Counted from the stretch's first letter, positions 1-7,675 are shown. The stretch is DNA of 64,000 nucleotides from Brenneria alni (GCF_003666245.1 NZ_MJLZ01000015.1:1-64000); one strand, 5' to 3'. Program-made: numbers and translations. The notes: a model not told the origin generated them from the sequence alone.

Positions 1-384
1 CCCCGGCTGGCGGCCTTCCACCAGTGGCTGGTGTTGCAACAGCCGCAGGCCGCGCCCAACTCCGCACTGCGTAAAGCGCTGGACTACACGCTGAAACGCT
101 GGCCGGCCTTACTGCGTTATCTGAATGACGGGCGGGTCCCCATAGATAATAACCGCACGGAAAACTGCATCCGTCCGGTAGCCGTGGGCCGCAAGAACTG
201 GCTTTTTGCCGGATCGTTGCGCGCCGGGCAACGAATGGCGTCTATCCTGAGTCTGCTGGAAACCGCGAAACTCAACGGCCACGACCCGTATATCTGGCTG
301 CGTGACGTATTAACGCGCTTGCCTATCTGGCCCAACAACCGGATCAGCGAGCTGTTGCCTTACGCCGAAAATAGCTTTAGCTGA
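1..384 (+). CDS. IS66-family transposase TnpC, C-terminal fragment
   Basis: The frame is open from the first base of the window, so this is the last ~127 residues of the DDE transposase of an IS66 element. It contains the conserved C-terminal block DNNRTENCIRPVAVGRKNW, whose glutamate is the last residue of the DDE triad, followed by LFAGSLRAGQRMASI. It ends with the family's usual C-terminal helix around GHDPYIWLRDVLTRLP. It is an incomplete part of a mobile element, and whether the full element is intact cannot be judged here. Confidence 0.9.
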   Translation, partial: PRLAAFHQWLVLQQPQAAPNSALRKALDYTLKRWPALLRYLNDGRVPIDNNRTENCIRPVAVGRKNWLFAGSLRAGQRMASILSLLETAKLNGHDPYIWLRDVLTRLPIWPNNRISELLPYAENSFS

Positions 385-442
385 TACCGACCAGTCTATA
401 ATGTTACTTCAGTCGCGCAATGTGAGTTCGCCGGACGCTTAC
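1..442 (+). mobile_element. IS66-family element, 3' end only
   Basis: This is the right end of an IS66-family insertion sequence; its left part lies outside the window. It comprises the end of the tnpC reading frame (stop at 382-384) and a short non-coding tail. The tail ends at 442 with GACGCTTAC, the reverse complement of GTAAGCGTC, which is the usual start of IS66-family terminal repeats. Directly after it the sequence becomes the inside of an IS481 transposase gene, so 442/443 is read as an insertion junction. An 8-bp target duplication would be expected at 443-450. Confidence 0.75.
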
Positions 443-681
443 AGACCAACGGCATCTGCGAGCGGTTCCATAAAACGATACTGAACGAGTTTTATCAGGT
501 GACGTTCCGCAAAAAGTTATATGGTGATCTTGATACATTACAATCGGATCTTGATGAATGGCTGGCTCACTATAATAATGAGCGAACTCATCAGGGGAAA
601 ATGTGCTGTGGCCGGACGCCAATGGAAACATTACTTGATGGAAAGTGCATCTGGGCCGAGAAAAATTTAAGCCAGATGTAA
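443..681 (+). pseudogene. IS481-family transposase, C-terminal remnant
   Basis: From 443 the frame reads QTNGICERFHKTILNEFYQV, then KLYGDLDTLQSDLDEW, HYNNERTHQGKMCCGRTP and a short tail ending at 681. This is the C-terminal quarter of an IS481-family DDE transposase (rve core), including the catalytic glutamate in ICERFHK. The 5' part has been displaced by the IS66 element that joins it at 442, so this copy cannot make a full transposase from this locus. A second, more decayed copy of the same 3' end lies on the opposite strand near 49.1-49.4 kb. Confidence 0.85.
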
Positions 682-739
682 CCTGACAGATACCTGTATA
701 AATAACCGGTAACTGTCAGATCAGGTCTGAGCTAATACA
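682..739. repeat. IS481-type terminal sequence
   Basis: This is the non-coding end of the IS481-type element after the transposase stop. Read inward from 739 on the minus strand it starts TGTGTATTAGC or TGTATTAGC, so the exact end is uncertain by a couple of bases, and continues through CTCAGACCTGATCTGACAG. An element starting with TGT fits the IS481 family. The same block, diverged, is seen on the minus strand around 49131-49195. The terminus overlaps the last few codons of the orphan gene at 721-2466. Confidence 0.6.
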
Positions 740-2466
740 CATAAAAGCTGCGTTATATGACCATTCACTTTATCTCCTTTCTGTATCTTTTTAAATTCTG
801 TAGTTATTGCACTTTTCGAAATAAAAGAACAACTCAAAATGCATTTCCTGTGTAGCTTATAGTCTTTAAGCATTTCCGTCATATATGCATCAAAGACAAC
901 AATATTTCCTTTCCGGGCTCTTTTTATCTGCGTAGGACCCTTGCTAGAGTTGTAATTTAACGATAGCTTGTCATGTATCTTTTTAGTCAAATCCGCTTGG
1001 CTAAAGTTAAGATAACCTAAGTTTTTAACCGCCTGACCTATAACATCATGAAGATTGCTCGCTGATGTGCTCTTCGGACCATGTTTAGAATGAATGAAAT
1101 TAATACAAGAATCTTTTTTATTAAAGGTTATATGATCTGCCCACTCAGTGCCCAAATCATCACAGAAAACATAATCATCATGTTTATGTTTATTTTCAAC
1201 TAAATAAAACATTGAATCTCTGGAAAAATTAGCACTATTTCTTCTGAAACTACCTTTTTCGGTCTTCACTAGGCTCATGTTTTTCACTGGGGTTAACATA
1301 TCAAGTATGCTATTTATCTCAGAAATTCCTGAATCATCTTGAAAACAGTTACCTATGAAATACATGTATCGAGGATCATTAAAAGTAATGCTGTAAAAAC
1401 CATTCTTTATTATATAGCTTTGTAATGTTACGTCACTGCCTGAGATATTGACTTTGAGTGATCTCAAAAAGGATGAGTCAAACGTCAATGTTTTATTATT
1501 AACTCTGATGAATGCTTTCCCTAAAACTTTCGAGATTCTTTTGTCTGAATTTATAGTGTAAACTCGCTCAAGATGCTTAAATAACATATTCATCTGGCTA
1601 GCATTAAGAACTGTATCTTTCCCTTTCTTATTAACATATTTAATTTGAATGCTATCTTCGATAAGCTGATCATATAAGGATGCGCTCTCGATTAAAATTG
1701 CATTGGGTGATGTGACCTCCAAAACATCCTGAAGATTCTTTTGTTTTGCAAAAGCATCAAGAAAATCTTTTTCACCGCTGCCATCTTTTATTAGCAATAG
1801 TTGATTGTAAGCCCACAAAGCTAAATCATCAAAATTCACTCTATGAGAAGATTCAACTAGCCTTCCTGTTCCAGATATAGTCCTTACAATAGAACCTTGA
1901 CGATACTTTAAAAATAAGGGTATAGATCTACCAGCAGCATGAGTTGAAAAAGTGCCCTTAAGATCTGCTGCTTCGTAAGAACGGTTTCTAATAGCTTTTT
2001 CTGATACAGTCATGTTTCTCATAGATATTCTTTGGAAAGATACATCAGAGTCGTTGAAAGTATCAGCGATCATTGCACTCGTAATTAGATCAAAGTTCAT
2101 TTCAATTTTATCAGTGATATTTGCACAGCTTTTTTTAATTATGCAAATGTGGTCATCAAACTCGAAAATAATTATGAAAGCATAGATCCGATCATATAAC
2201 CCTTCTTCTTCTATCTCTTTTCTTATGAAGTAAACTGGTCTTATAGTAGGGAATATCTTAATGGAATATCGATACTGAATATCGTTGTCAATAAATGTAC
2301 GAATATCTCTAAATTTATTTAAAATGTAGTCGTGTTCTGGCTCTATATTATCGTCAGCTACGTTGAAAATATTTAAAATAACATTTTCATTCGCGGATCG
2401 TAGAGGATCATCATTCTTAATTTTATAAAATTGAACATTTTTGGTTAATTCTAATTTTTCAAGCAT
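721..2466 (-). CDS. Orphan accessory protein, possible nuclease-like motif, 3' end overlaps IS
   Basis: The product has 581 residues and is clearly more AT-rich than its neighbours. The start at 2466 is supported by AAAGGTG about 6 bases upstream. I do not recognise the family. The C-terminal third has the order DDLGTEWAD-x-ITF-x(7)-INFIHSKHG followed by ASNLHDVIGQAVKNLGYL. Acidic residues followed by a strand and a lysine resemble a PD-(D/E)xK nuclease core and similar HxK-QA motifs in defence-associated helicases, but this is only a visual likeness. The last five or six codons lie inside the IS481 terminal sequence, so the protein has probably lost its native C-terminus. Isolation, low GC and flanking IS and toxin-antitoxin genes suggest a horizontally acquired defence or accessory gene. 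Confidence 0.7.
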   Translation of the reverse strand: MLEKLELTKNVQFYKIKNDDPLRSANENVILNIFNVADDNIEPEHDYILNKFRDIRTFIDNDIQYRYSIKIFPTIRPVYFIRKEIEEEGLYDRIYAFIIIFEFDDHICIIKKSCANITDKIEMNFDLITSAMIADTFNDSDVSFQRISMRNMTVSEKAIRNRSYEAADLKGTFSTHAAGRSIPLFLKYRQGSIVRTISGTGRLVESSHRVNFDDLALWAYNQLLLIKDGSGEKDFLDAFAKQKNLQDVLEVTSPNAILIESASLYDQLIEDSIQIKYVNKKGKDTVLNASQMNMLFKHLERVYTINSDKRISKVLGKAFIRVNNKTLTFDSSFLRSLKVNISGSDVTLQSYIIKNGFYSITFNDPRYMYFIGNCFQDDSGISEINSILDMLTPVKNMSLVKTEKGSFRRNSANFSRDSMFYLVENKHKHDDYVFCDDLGTEWADHITFNKKDSCINFIHSKHGPKSTSASNLHDVIGQAVKNLGYLNFSQADLTKKIHDKLSLNYNSSKGPTQIKRARKGNIVVFDAYMTEMLKDYKLHRKCILSCSFISKSAITTEFKKIQKGDKVNGHITQLLCVLAQT

Positions 2467-2784
2467 TGCTGCACCTTTACGAACAAATATCGCTAAGTTA
2501 AGTCTAATTATGTGCTTGGTTCATTATTTAATCTAACTCATTAGCATCGCTTTATCAATTGTCAACCATTACTAATGATGGTACTGCCATGTCAGATGGA
2601 CTTACGATAGATTTTCAAAGTCTTGTTTCTTCATTGCACTGCTTCGTGCTACACACAGCCTTGGTGTATGTATCTCGGTAAACCAGCCCATTAATTTTTA
2701 GAAATTTTTTGGCATGCTAATGTTCCCTAGTCGGGGGCGAGCAGCGCTATGTTTAGGGTTCTATACGAATACACTTGATGCCTT
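2467..2784. other. AT-rich intergenic stretch
   Basis: This 318-base gap separates the orphan gene from ccdB. The only clear signal is the ribosome binding site of the orphan gene next to 2466. No convincing gene, repeat or intrinsic terminator was seen. The plus-strand reading frame at 2714-2911 runs into antisense ccdB and is not protein-like. Confidence 0.6.
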
Positions 2785-3090
2785 TCAAATCCCCCAAAAC
2801 ATAAGATTAATAGCATCCTTAATCTCATCGGCATACTCGCCAAGATCCGCGATAGTTTCACCCATAACTTCAACGGAAACGCTTGATAGTTCAGTGGTCA
2901 TCAGCCGATAATTTTCGCCGTTGATGCGGAGTCGAGGGAACAGTGTCTTATTCACTTTCTCAGACATGTGATGCGATTCGATAAGCGGAATGACCATGCG
3001 CCGTTTTGGTGTATCGACAATATCACTTTGCACATCAACAAACATTTTGTAATGACTGACGCGTTTGTATTGGTAAACAATGAATTGCAT
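2785..3090 (-). CDS. CcdB gyrase-poisoning toxin
   Basis: The 101-residue toxin is close in length and sequence to F-plasmid CcdB. It starts [10 protein letters not shown], has [20 protein letters not shown], and ends in the invariant INLMFWGI, the C-terminal residues needed to poison DNA gyrase. The ATG at 3090 is chosen because it gives the family's MQF start; an overlapping GTG at 3096 adds only two residues. It begins two bases after the ccdA stop, so the pair is co-transcribed and probably translationally coupled. The toxin traps the gyrase-DNA complex in cells that lose the locus. All the key C-terminal residues are present, so it is probably functional. Confidence 0.96.
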   Translation of the reverse strand: MQFIVYQYKRVSHYKMFVDVQSDIVDTPKRRMVIPLIESHHMSEKVNKTLFPRLRINGENYRLMTTELSSVSVEVMGETIADLGEYADEIKDAINLMFWGI

Positions 3091-3092
3091 GA

Positions 3093-3311
3093 TCACCAGT
3101 TCCTGTTTTCATCCGAAAAGGAACCATTCTGTGCGATAAATCTGGCGACTTCTTCCATCCCTTCGCGGTTTTCCTTCTTCCATTCCTCAGCCTTTATACG
3201 GCGGGCTTCCTTGCCAATGACGTCATTTACCAGACCAGAAATGTTGACTCCGGCAGCACTCAGAACCTGATAATTGTCTTTGTCCACGGTAACGCTAACG
3301 CGGTGTTTCAT
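3093..3311 (-). CDS. CcdA antitoxin
   Basis: This 72-residue protein matches CcdA along its length. The N-terminal ribbon-helix-helix half ([25 protein letters not shown]) binds the operator. The C-terminal half ([18 protein letters not shown], then [11 protein letters not shown]) wraps and neutralises CcdB. It precedes ccdB in the operon, with AGAGGA about 7 bases before the ATG. The palindromic sequence upstream is the likely site of autorepression. In this island the pair would act as an addiction module stabilising the neighbouring DNA. Confidence 0.96.
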   Translation of the reverse strand: MKHRVSVTVDKDNYQVLSAAGVNISGLVNDVIGKEARRIKAEEWKKENREGMEEVARFIAQNGSFSDENRNW

Positions 3312-3315
3312 GATA

Positions 3316-3351
3316 GAGATCCTCTTTTGTGTATACTTTGAGTATATACTC
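3316..3351 (-). promoter_or_regulatory. ccd operator/promoter region
   Basis: Upstream of ccdA there is a perfect 12-bp palindrome, GAGTATATACTC (3340-3351), followed by GTATAC (3331-3336) and then the ribosome binding site AGAGGA. Repeated TATAC elements of this kind are where the CcdA-CcdB complex would bind to repress the operon. The assignment rests on position and symmetry only. Confidence 0.6.
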
Positions 3352-3551
3352 CAGGTGAGTATTCAGCAATTAACCAAGAGGTAGCGTTGTATTCCGGGGT
3401 ACGTGATTAGTCAGTAGTCTGGCAGGTTTGATATCTGTTGGCTCGTTAGAAATATCGAGCCAACGATAGCAATACTAACTGGATGGCTGAATCGATCAGA
3501 AATCGAAACTGGTTTTTCCCTGTTGTTGGCACTTGAACTCAGTAGTAATTG

Positions 3552-3833
3552 TTAGTTATCTAATTGTTTTTTCGTCCTAATTTCTCGAGGAATTAACCGT
3601 CCTTGCGTATCGAAATAACGATTAGGCCAGATTTCACTGGCTGGGATCCCCAGCGCTTCTGCGATGAGCAGTTCACCTTTCGGCCATGGTCGGGTAAGCG
3701 CATTTGCCAGTGTTGATGAGCTAAGCCCAGCTGCGCGTGATACGGCTGCCAGCGTAGTATTACGTTTGCGAAGAGCTGCAATGATGTCGGCAGGATGCCA
3801 GTCCATTCGCTGATCTTGTTGTGCAATGTTCAT
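3552..3833 (-). CDS. Nlp/Ner-type HTH transcriptional regulator
   Basis: This 93-residue protein belongs to the Nlp (SfsB) / phage Mu Ner family. It has DWHPADIIAALRKR, the helix-turn-helix SRAAGLSSSTLANALTRPWPKGE, and IAEALGIPASEIWPNRYFD. The length fits the family. The ATG at 3833 follows a strong GGGGAGGAAG ribosome binding site. It is divergent from the XRE gene at 3982 across a 148-base AT-rich gap that must hold both promoters. In phages Ner represses the lytic genes; here it probably regulates the neighbouring accessory genes, though no target can be named. Confidence 0.88.
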   Translation of the reverse strand: MNIAQQDQRMDWHPADIIAALRKRNTTLAAVSRAAGLSSSTLANALTRPWPKGELLIAEALGIPASEIWPNRYFDTQGRLIPREIRTKKQLDN

Positions 3834-3981
3834 ACTTCCTCCCCTCTTAGATTTAAACTTTACTTCCTCTAGTAAATGATAACTTTATTTTAGATGAAAA
3901 AACAACCAAAAATAAATTTAAAATTTACTAGGGAAAGGAATCATTCAAGAGAGACTTATCAAGAGCGGCGATAATCGTTCT

Positions 3982-4296
3982 ATGTCGATCAGTAATGTGG
4001 ATAACGCTGTGATTGGTAAGCGATTAAGATTGGCCCGAGTGGACAAGGGACTGAAACAGGCGGAGCTCGGTTGCCTCGCTGGTCTGGATGAAGAAACAGC
4101 GAGTTCTCGTGTGAGTCAATACGAGAGAGAAGTCAGCTCACCGGATTTTGGTTTGGTTTGCCGGTTCGCTGTGGTGCTGGACGTGCCGGAAGCTTATTTC
4201 TATACCGTCGATGACGATCTTGCCACATTGATTTTGCAGTATCACCGTTTCAGAAAAGCCAACCCTACCTCCACTCTGCTAATCACACCTCTGTGA
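3982..4296 (+). CDS. XRE-family HTH regulator, copy 1
   Basis: This 104-residue protein has one Cro/C1-type helix-turn-helix. IGKRLRLARVDKGLKQAELG leads into AGLDEETASSRVSQYEREV, then SPDFGLVCRFAVVLDVPEAYFY and a short tail. There is no good ribosome binding site before the ATG at 3982. The position of copy 2's upstream ATG is ATC here, directly preceded by AGGGAAAGGA, so a rare ATC/ATT start or loss of the original start is possible. It is probably a repressor of its own or adjacent promoters. Confidence 0.82.
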   Translation: MSISNVDNAVIGKRLRLARVDKGLKQAELGCLAGLDEETASSRVSQYEREVSSPDFGLVCRFAVVLDVPEAYFYTVDDDLATLILQYHRFRKANPTSTLLITPL

Positions 4297-4439
4297 GGTT
4301 GATATCCCAGCTGGTTCTCGGCGTTCAATCTTTATGCGTTTTCTCTCTTTATTTAATTATTACTTTTCCTAATAAATTATTTCTCCATTTTGGTGTAAAA
4401 AATAACCCCAATTAAATTTAAAGTTTATTCAGAAAAGAA

Positions 4440-4796
4440 ATGCTTCAGGAAGCAAGTGTAGGGAACGACGATAATCGGCTTATGTTAGTCAGCGAAGCAG
4501 GTAACATCGTGATTGGTAAGCGATTAAGGTTGGCCCGAGTGAACATGGGATTAAAACAGGCGGAGCTCGGTTGCCTCGCTGGACTGGATGAGGAAACGGC
4601 AAGTTCTCGCGTGAGTCAATACGAGAGAGAAGTCAGTTCGCCGGATTTTGGTCTGGTCTGCCGGTTCGCAGCGGTGCTGGACGTACCGGAAGCCTATTTC
4701 TATGCTGTGGACGATGATCTGGCGACGTTAATTTTGCAGTACCATCGTTATAAGAAAGCCAATCCTAATTCAACCCTTTTGATTACTCCGCAATAG
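4440..4796 (+). CDS. XRE-family HTH regulator, copy 2
   Basis: This is the second copy of the duplicated regulator, with the same helix-turn-helix core (GKRLRLARV, QAELGCLAGLDEE, SRVSQYEREVSSPDFG) and a nearly identical C-terminal tail ending TLLITPQ. The ATG at 4440 adds 14 residues over the ATG at 4482 that matches copy 1, and has a purine-rich AGAAAAGAA just ahead of it. Either start is possible. Two near-identical repressors side by side could form heterodimers or divide operator sites between them. Confidence 0.82.
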   Translation: MLQEASVGNDDNRLMLVSEAGNIVIGKRLRLARVNMGLKQAELGCLAGLDEETASSRVSQYEREVSSPDFGLVCRFAAVLDVPEAYFYAVDDDLATLILQYHRYKKANPNSTLLITPQ

Positions 4797-5364
4797 TTGA
4801 TTTATAAGATATTGGTATGGATAGATGTTTTATTCTTTTGCATAAATATCAACAAGATACTTTTTGATGTAAATCACTACATACAGCGTTGCGTTTTTCA
4901 AAAAGCTGGGCTTTTTCCTGCGGCAATGTGGCTTTTTCGTTGCGATTCTCCTGATAATCTATACAACATCTTGTTTTTGCTGCGTGGTTTCTCACTCACA
5001 GGAAGAAGATTAGTCAACAAACATTCTCCCCGCCTCATTTTTAGTTTTTTGTTTCTGTGCCCGAGCTGTTGGCGTAATGTCCCTCCCGCAACACACTGTC
5101 TGTGGACAGCCCGCGCTTCATGACCTGCAAGAAGCGCCTGATATATCAGGATGGTCGCCTTTACCGGCAATGCCGCCTTTGAAAACTGCCGGGTCTGTCG
5201 CGGGATGGATTAAGGCTTCCTCATACTTCATTACTTTGTAATCAACCCCGCATTCAAACCCACTCTTCAACCAACAGGTGCATTCCGCTGATGCTTCGTT
5301 ATTCGTGACGTTAAGGAGATTATGATGAATCTGATTGATAATTGTACATTCCCGTCCAGTGATG
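4797..5364. other. Intergenic region with repeat copy 1
   Basis: No gene is supported in these ~570 bases. The plus-strand reading frame to 5123 has an unlikely composition and no ribosome binding site. The stretch contains the first of two ~104-bp direct repeats (5088-5191) and ends in the pemI promoter region. Confidence 0.6.
5088..5191 (+). repeat. Direct repeat A, copy 1
   Basis: This 104-base block is repeated with roughly 80% identity at 6132-6234. Shared segments are CGCTTCATGACCTGCAAGAA, TGGTCGCC, CGGCAATGCC and TGAAAACTGCCG. It contains a small inverted repeat, CGCTTC...GAAGCG. The two copies bracket the pemIK-like genes. Confidence 0.8.
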
Positions 5365-5390
5365 TTATATTAAAATATAATATTAGGAGG
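5365..5390 (+). promoter_or_regulatory. Inverted repeat and ribosome binding site ahead of pemI
   Basis: A perfect 7-bp inverted repeat, TTATATT-AA-AATATAA (5365-5380), is followed by TAGGAGG (5384-5390), a strong ribosome binding site 6 bases before the ATG at 5397. A palindrome over the promoter is where an AbrB-fold antitoxin with its toxin would bind to autoregulate. Confidence 0.65.
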
Positions 5391-5396
5391 TGCGCT

Positions 5397-5654
5397 ATGT
5401 ATACCACTCGTCTGAAAAAAGTCGGAGGATCTGTCATGCTGGCAGTGCCTCCCGCTGTGCTGAAAACGCTGGATTTGTCGCCGGATAGTGAGGTCGGCGT
5501 GACCGTTGATAATGGCTGCCTCATCATTGAACCTCAAAAACGGCCTCACTATTCGCTTGCCGAACTATTGGCGCAGTGCGATCCACAAGCCGAAATAAGT
5601 GATGAAGAGCGGGAATGGATTGACGCGCCTGCCACAGGGAAGGAGATCCTGTAA
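5397..5654 (+). CDS. PemI/MazE-type antitoxin
   Basis: This 85-residue protein has an N-terminal AbrB/SpoVT swapped-hairpin domain (TTRLKKVGGSVMLAVPPAVL, LSPDSEVGVTVDNGCLIIEP). The acidic C-terminal tail (LAELLAQCDPQAEISDEER, DAPATG) is typical of PemI/ChpS antitoxins that mask a MazF-fold RNase. The ATG at 5397 is preferred over the upstream 5322 start because of the TAGGAGG ahead of it and the family's usual N-terminus. The toxin gene begins at the next base after the stop, so the two are co-translated. Confidence 0.92.
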   Translation: MYTTRLKKVGGSVMLAVPPAVLKTLDLSPDSEVGVTVDNGCLIIEPQKRPHYSLAELLAQCDPQAEISDEEREWIDAPATGKEIL

Positions 5655-5987
5655 ATGGACAGAGGGGAAATCTGGCTCGTGTCACTTGATCCCACTGCCG
5701 GGCATGAGCAAAGCGGAAAACGCCCGGTGCTTATCGTTTCACCTGCGCCGTTTAACAAAATCACCCGGTTGCCGGTGGTTGTTCCTGTCACCAGCGGTGG
5801 AAACTTTGCCCGAACGGCTGGTTTTGCCGTTTCACTGGATGGCGCGGGAACGAAAACGACAGGTGTTGTTCGCTGCGACCAGCCCAGGACCATTGATATG
5901 GGGGCCAGAAACGGCATAAGGCTGGAGCGGATCCCGGACAGTATCGTAAGCGAGGTACTGGCCCGACTGGGGACTATCCTTAGCTGA
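5655..5987 (+). CDS. PemK/MazF-family endoribonuclease toxin
   Basis: This 110-residue mRNA-cleaving toxin opens with MDRGEIWLVSLDPTAGHEQ, the MazF/PemK N-terminal strand and loop, and goes on to GKRPVLIVSPAPFN, VVVPVTSGG, GVVRCDQPRTIDM and the C-terminal helix. The arginine of KRP and the T/S of VTSGG, conserved in the active site, are present. It starts immediately after the antitoxin stop. It would cleave mRNA when the labile antitoxin decays and so selects for retention of the island. Confidence 0.92.
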   Translation: MDRGEIWLVSLDPTAGHEQSGKRPVLIVSPAPFNKITRLPVVVPVTSGGNFARTAGFAVSLDGAGTKTTGVVRCDQPRTIDMGARNGIRLERIPDSIVSEVLARLGTILS

Positions 5988-6131
5988 TGGCGTTTCATGT
6001 TAACTGTACGGGGCGCTACAATAGCGCCCTTGCTTATTTGGGCGAAATGATGTCCCGGCAGCGAATAACCTTTTCTTCCTCAAGATAGTTTTTACTTTCA
6101 GCAATCGTGGCGACGATATAGGCTCTGCCAT

Positions 6132-6234
6132 GCAACAGGTTGTCTGCGGACAACACCTACGCTTCATGACCTGCAAGAAGCGGCCTGACATGCAGGCTGG
6201 TCGCCGGATACGGCAATGCCCCTGAAAACTGCCG
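6132..6234 (+). repeat. Direct repeat A, copy 2
   Basis: This is the second copy of the ~104-base block at 5088-5191, in the same orientation and 1044 bases downstream. It keeps the CGCTTC...GAAGCG inverted repeat and the TGAAAACTGCCG end. Between the copies lie only the pemI promoter and the two toxin-antitoxin genes. Confidence 0.8.
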
Positions 6235-6430
6235 AACCGTACCGCGGTCGGGGCCATTCGTTACACACGACAATTTATTGCCACTGCTTAACGCTGCCGG
6301 ACATTTCCGGGCCTGCTGATTATCAGCGCCTCTAACCTTTATGAACTCGGCCTGCCAAGACAGCGGCTTTGCTGTCGCGTGGCCGCAATCCTGCACCAGA
6401 ATTTCAATTTTTAATCACTGCGCCAGTCCA

Positions 6431-6470
6431 GTGCGTCACTTTAACCGTGCCGAGCGGGAAAGTGACGCAC
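6431..6470. repeat. 12-bp perfect inverted repeat
   Basis: GTGCGTCACTTT (6431-6442) is repeated as its exact reverse complement at 6459-6470, with a 16-base loop. There is no T-run after it, so it is not an ordinary intrinsic terminator. It may be a protein-binding or structured-RNA element. Confidence 0.7.
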
Positions 6471-6793
6471 GCAGCCTTTTCGATCTGCACCAGAGAAATC
6501 AACTGCACCAGCCAATAGCAGGATTCTGACACCTTAACTCAACCCACCTCCACTCACAGGAGAACTTGAACCGATACCGGAGGGGGATCAGGACGATCCG
6601 GGGGATAACCAGCTAACGCTGGCGGCTGCTCAGAGAGCACAACCGAAGCCCCACAACACCTCAACGGCTGCCGCCCCGGCGCTCAGGTATCGTTCGCAGC
6701 CCCGACAAAAATCAGGGGCTATCAGCCTATGCGCCGGGGAAGGTTGTATCTGTTTTGGATTTTGCGGTAATCATGAAAAGGGGACATGTAAAA

Positions 6794-7675
6794 ATGAGTC
6801 TTCTGGAGCAGGAAATGAAAACGCTGGCGCGACAGGCGGGCGGTAGCCATAAAACCGTCCACGACCGTATTAGGCTGGCTCAGCGATTTTGTGAGCGCTT
6901 ACTGGGGCAGAATGTACAGATCCGCCGGGTGGAGCAACTGAAAGCCCGACATATTGAGAATTACATTCGTGGGCGGCAGGAACAGGGCATAACGAAACGT
7001 AGCCTGCAAAACGAGATGGCGGCGATCCGCTGTCTGTTGAAGCAGGCCGGGCGTGATCGGTTAGCAGCCAGTGAACGGCTGTCCAATAAATCGCTCGGCT
7101 TGTCCGGCGCATCCCGCAACGGCACCCGGCGGGCGATTACGGCGGAGTATTATCGGCAGGTGCTTGAAATCGCTCGCGCAAAAGACGCCGGGATGGCGGC
7201 GGCGCTGGAACTTTCAAAGTTGATAGGCCTGCGTTCACAGGAAGCGGTGCAGTGTGCGCAATCGCTTAGGACGTGGAAACAGGCGCTGGAGCGTGATGAA
7301 ACCCGGCTGACCATCGTTTTCGGCACCAAAGGCGGACGGTCCCGCGAGACAATAATTCTGGACGCTGGCGCAGTCAGAAAAGCGCTGGAAAATGCGCTGG
7401 CTGTGGCAGAACAGCGCAATGGCAGGCTGATTGACAGGCCCGACCTGAAAAGCTCGATGAAATATTGGCACGGTCAGGCTTCGCGTATCGGCTTGACTGG
7501 CGCATATTCCCCGCATTCATTGCGCTACGCCTGGGCGCAGGATGCCATTCGTCATTATCTGGCGCACGGATTCAGCGAAAAAGAAGCGCTGGCGCTGACG
7601 GCGATGGATTTAGGTCACGGCGACGGGCGCGGGCGTTATGTGGCGCAGGTTTACGGACGGCGGGGAGAGGAGTGA
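6794..7675 (+). CDS. Integrase-domain tyrosine recombinase
   Basis: The product has about 293 residues from the ATG at 6794, with AAGGGG 11 bases upstream; other in-frame starts lie at 6755 and 6773. An N-terminal SAM-like helical DNA-binding domain (residues ~1-100) is followed by a tyrosine-recombinase catalytic domain: LSKLIGLRSQEAV (first Arg), SPHSLRYAWAQDA (HxLR), MDLGHGDGRGRYVAQVY (final His and Tyr). It is the short integrase-domain type often found near P4-like integrases in enterobacterial islands. It converges on the integrase at 7915-9174. Its recombination site is unknown. Confidence 0.85.
   Translation: MSLLEQEMKTLARQAGGSHKTVHDRIRLAQRFCERLLGQNVQIRRVEQLKARHIENYIRGRQEQGITKRSLQNEMAAIRCLLKQAGRDRLAASERLSNKSLGLSGASRNGTRRAITAEYYRQVLEIARAKDAGMAAALELSKLIGLRSQEAVQCAQSLRTWKQALERDETRLTIVFGTKGGRSRETIILDAGAVRKALENALAVAEQRNGRLIDRPDLKSSMKYWHGQASRIGLTGAYSPHSLRYAWAQDAIRHYLAHGFSEKEALALTAMDLGHGDGRGRYVAQVYGRRGEE

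Larger units (their letters stand above)
3840..4796 (+). repeat. Tandem duplication of an XRE regulator gene with its leader
   Basis: The genes at 3982 and 4482 (internal ATG) lie exactly 500 bases apart. They are nearly identical through the HTH region and remain similar in the AT-rich leaders ahead of them. The leaders align codon for codon for 15 codons before the internal ATG, ending in GATAATCG just upstream of it. This is a tandem gene duplication in which the copies have begun to diverge at both ends. Confidence 0.85.
5988..6793. other. Long intergenic region with repeat and hairpin
   Basis: About 800 bases without a supportable gene. It contains direct repeat A copy 2 (6132-6234), a long perfect hairpin (6431-6470) and a GC-rich stretch with several short inverted repeats up to 6750. 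The small reading frames in it lack ribosome binding sites. It may be a leader or control region for the recombinase gene that follows. Confidence 0.55.

Noticed and set aside
4797-5123. 108-residue reading frame after the second XRE gene
   Set aside because: No ribosome binding site, unlikely composition, and it runs into the 104-bp direct repeat.
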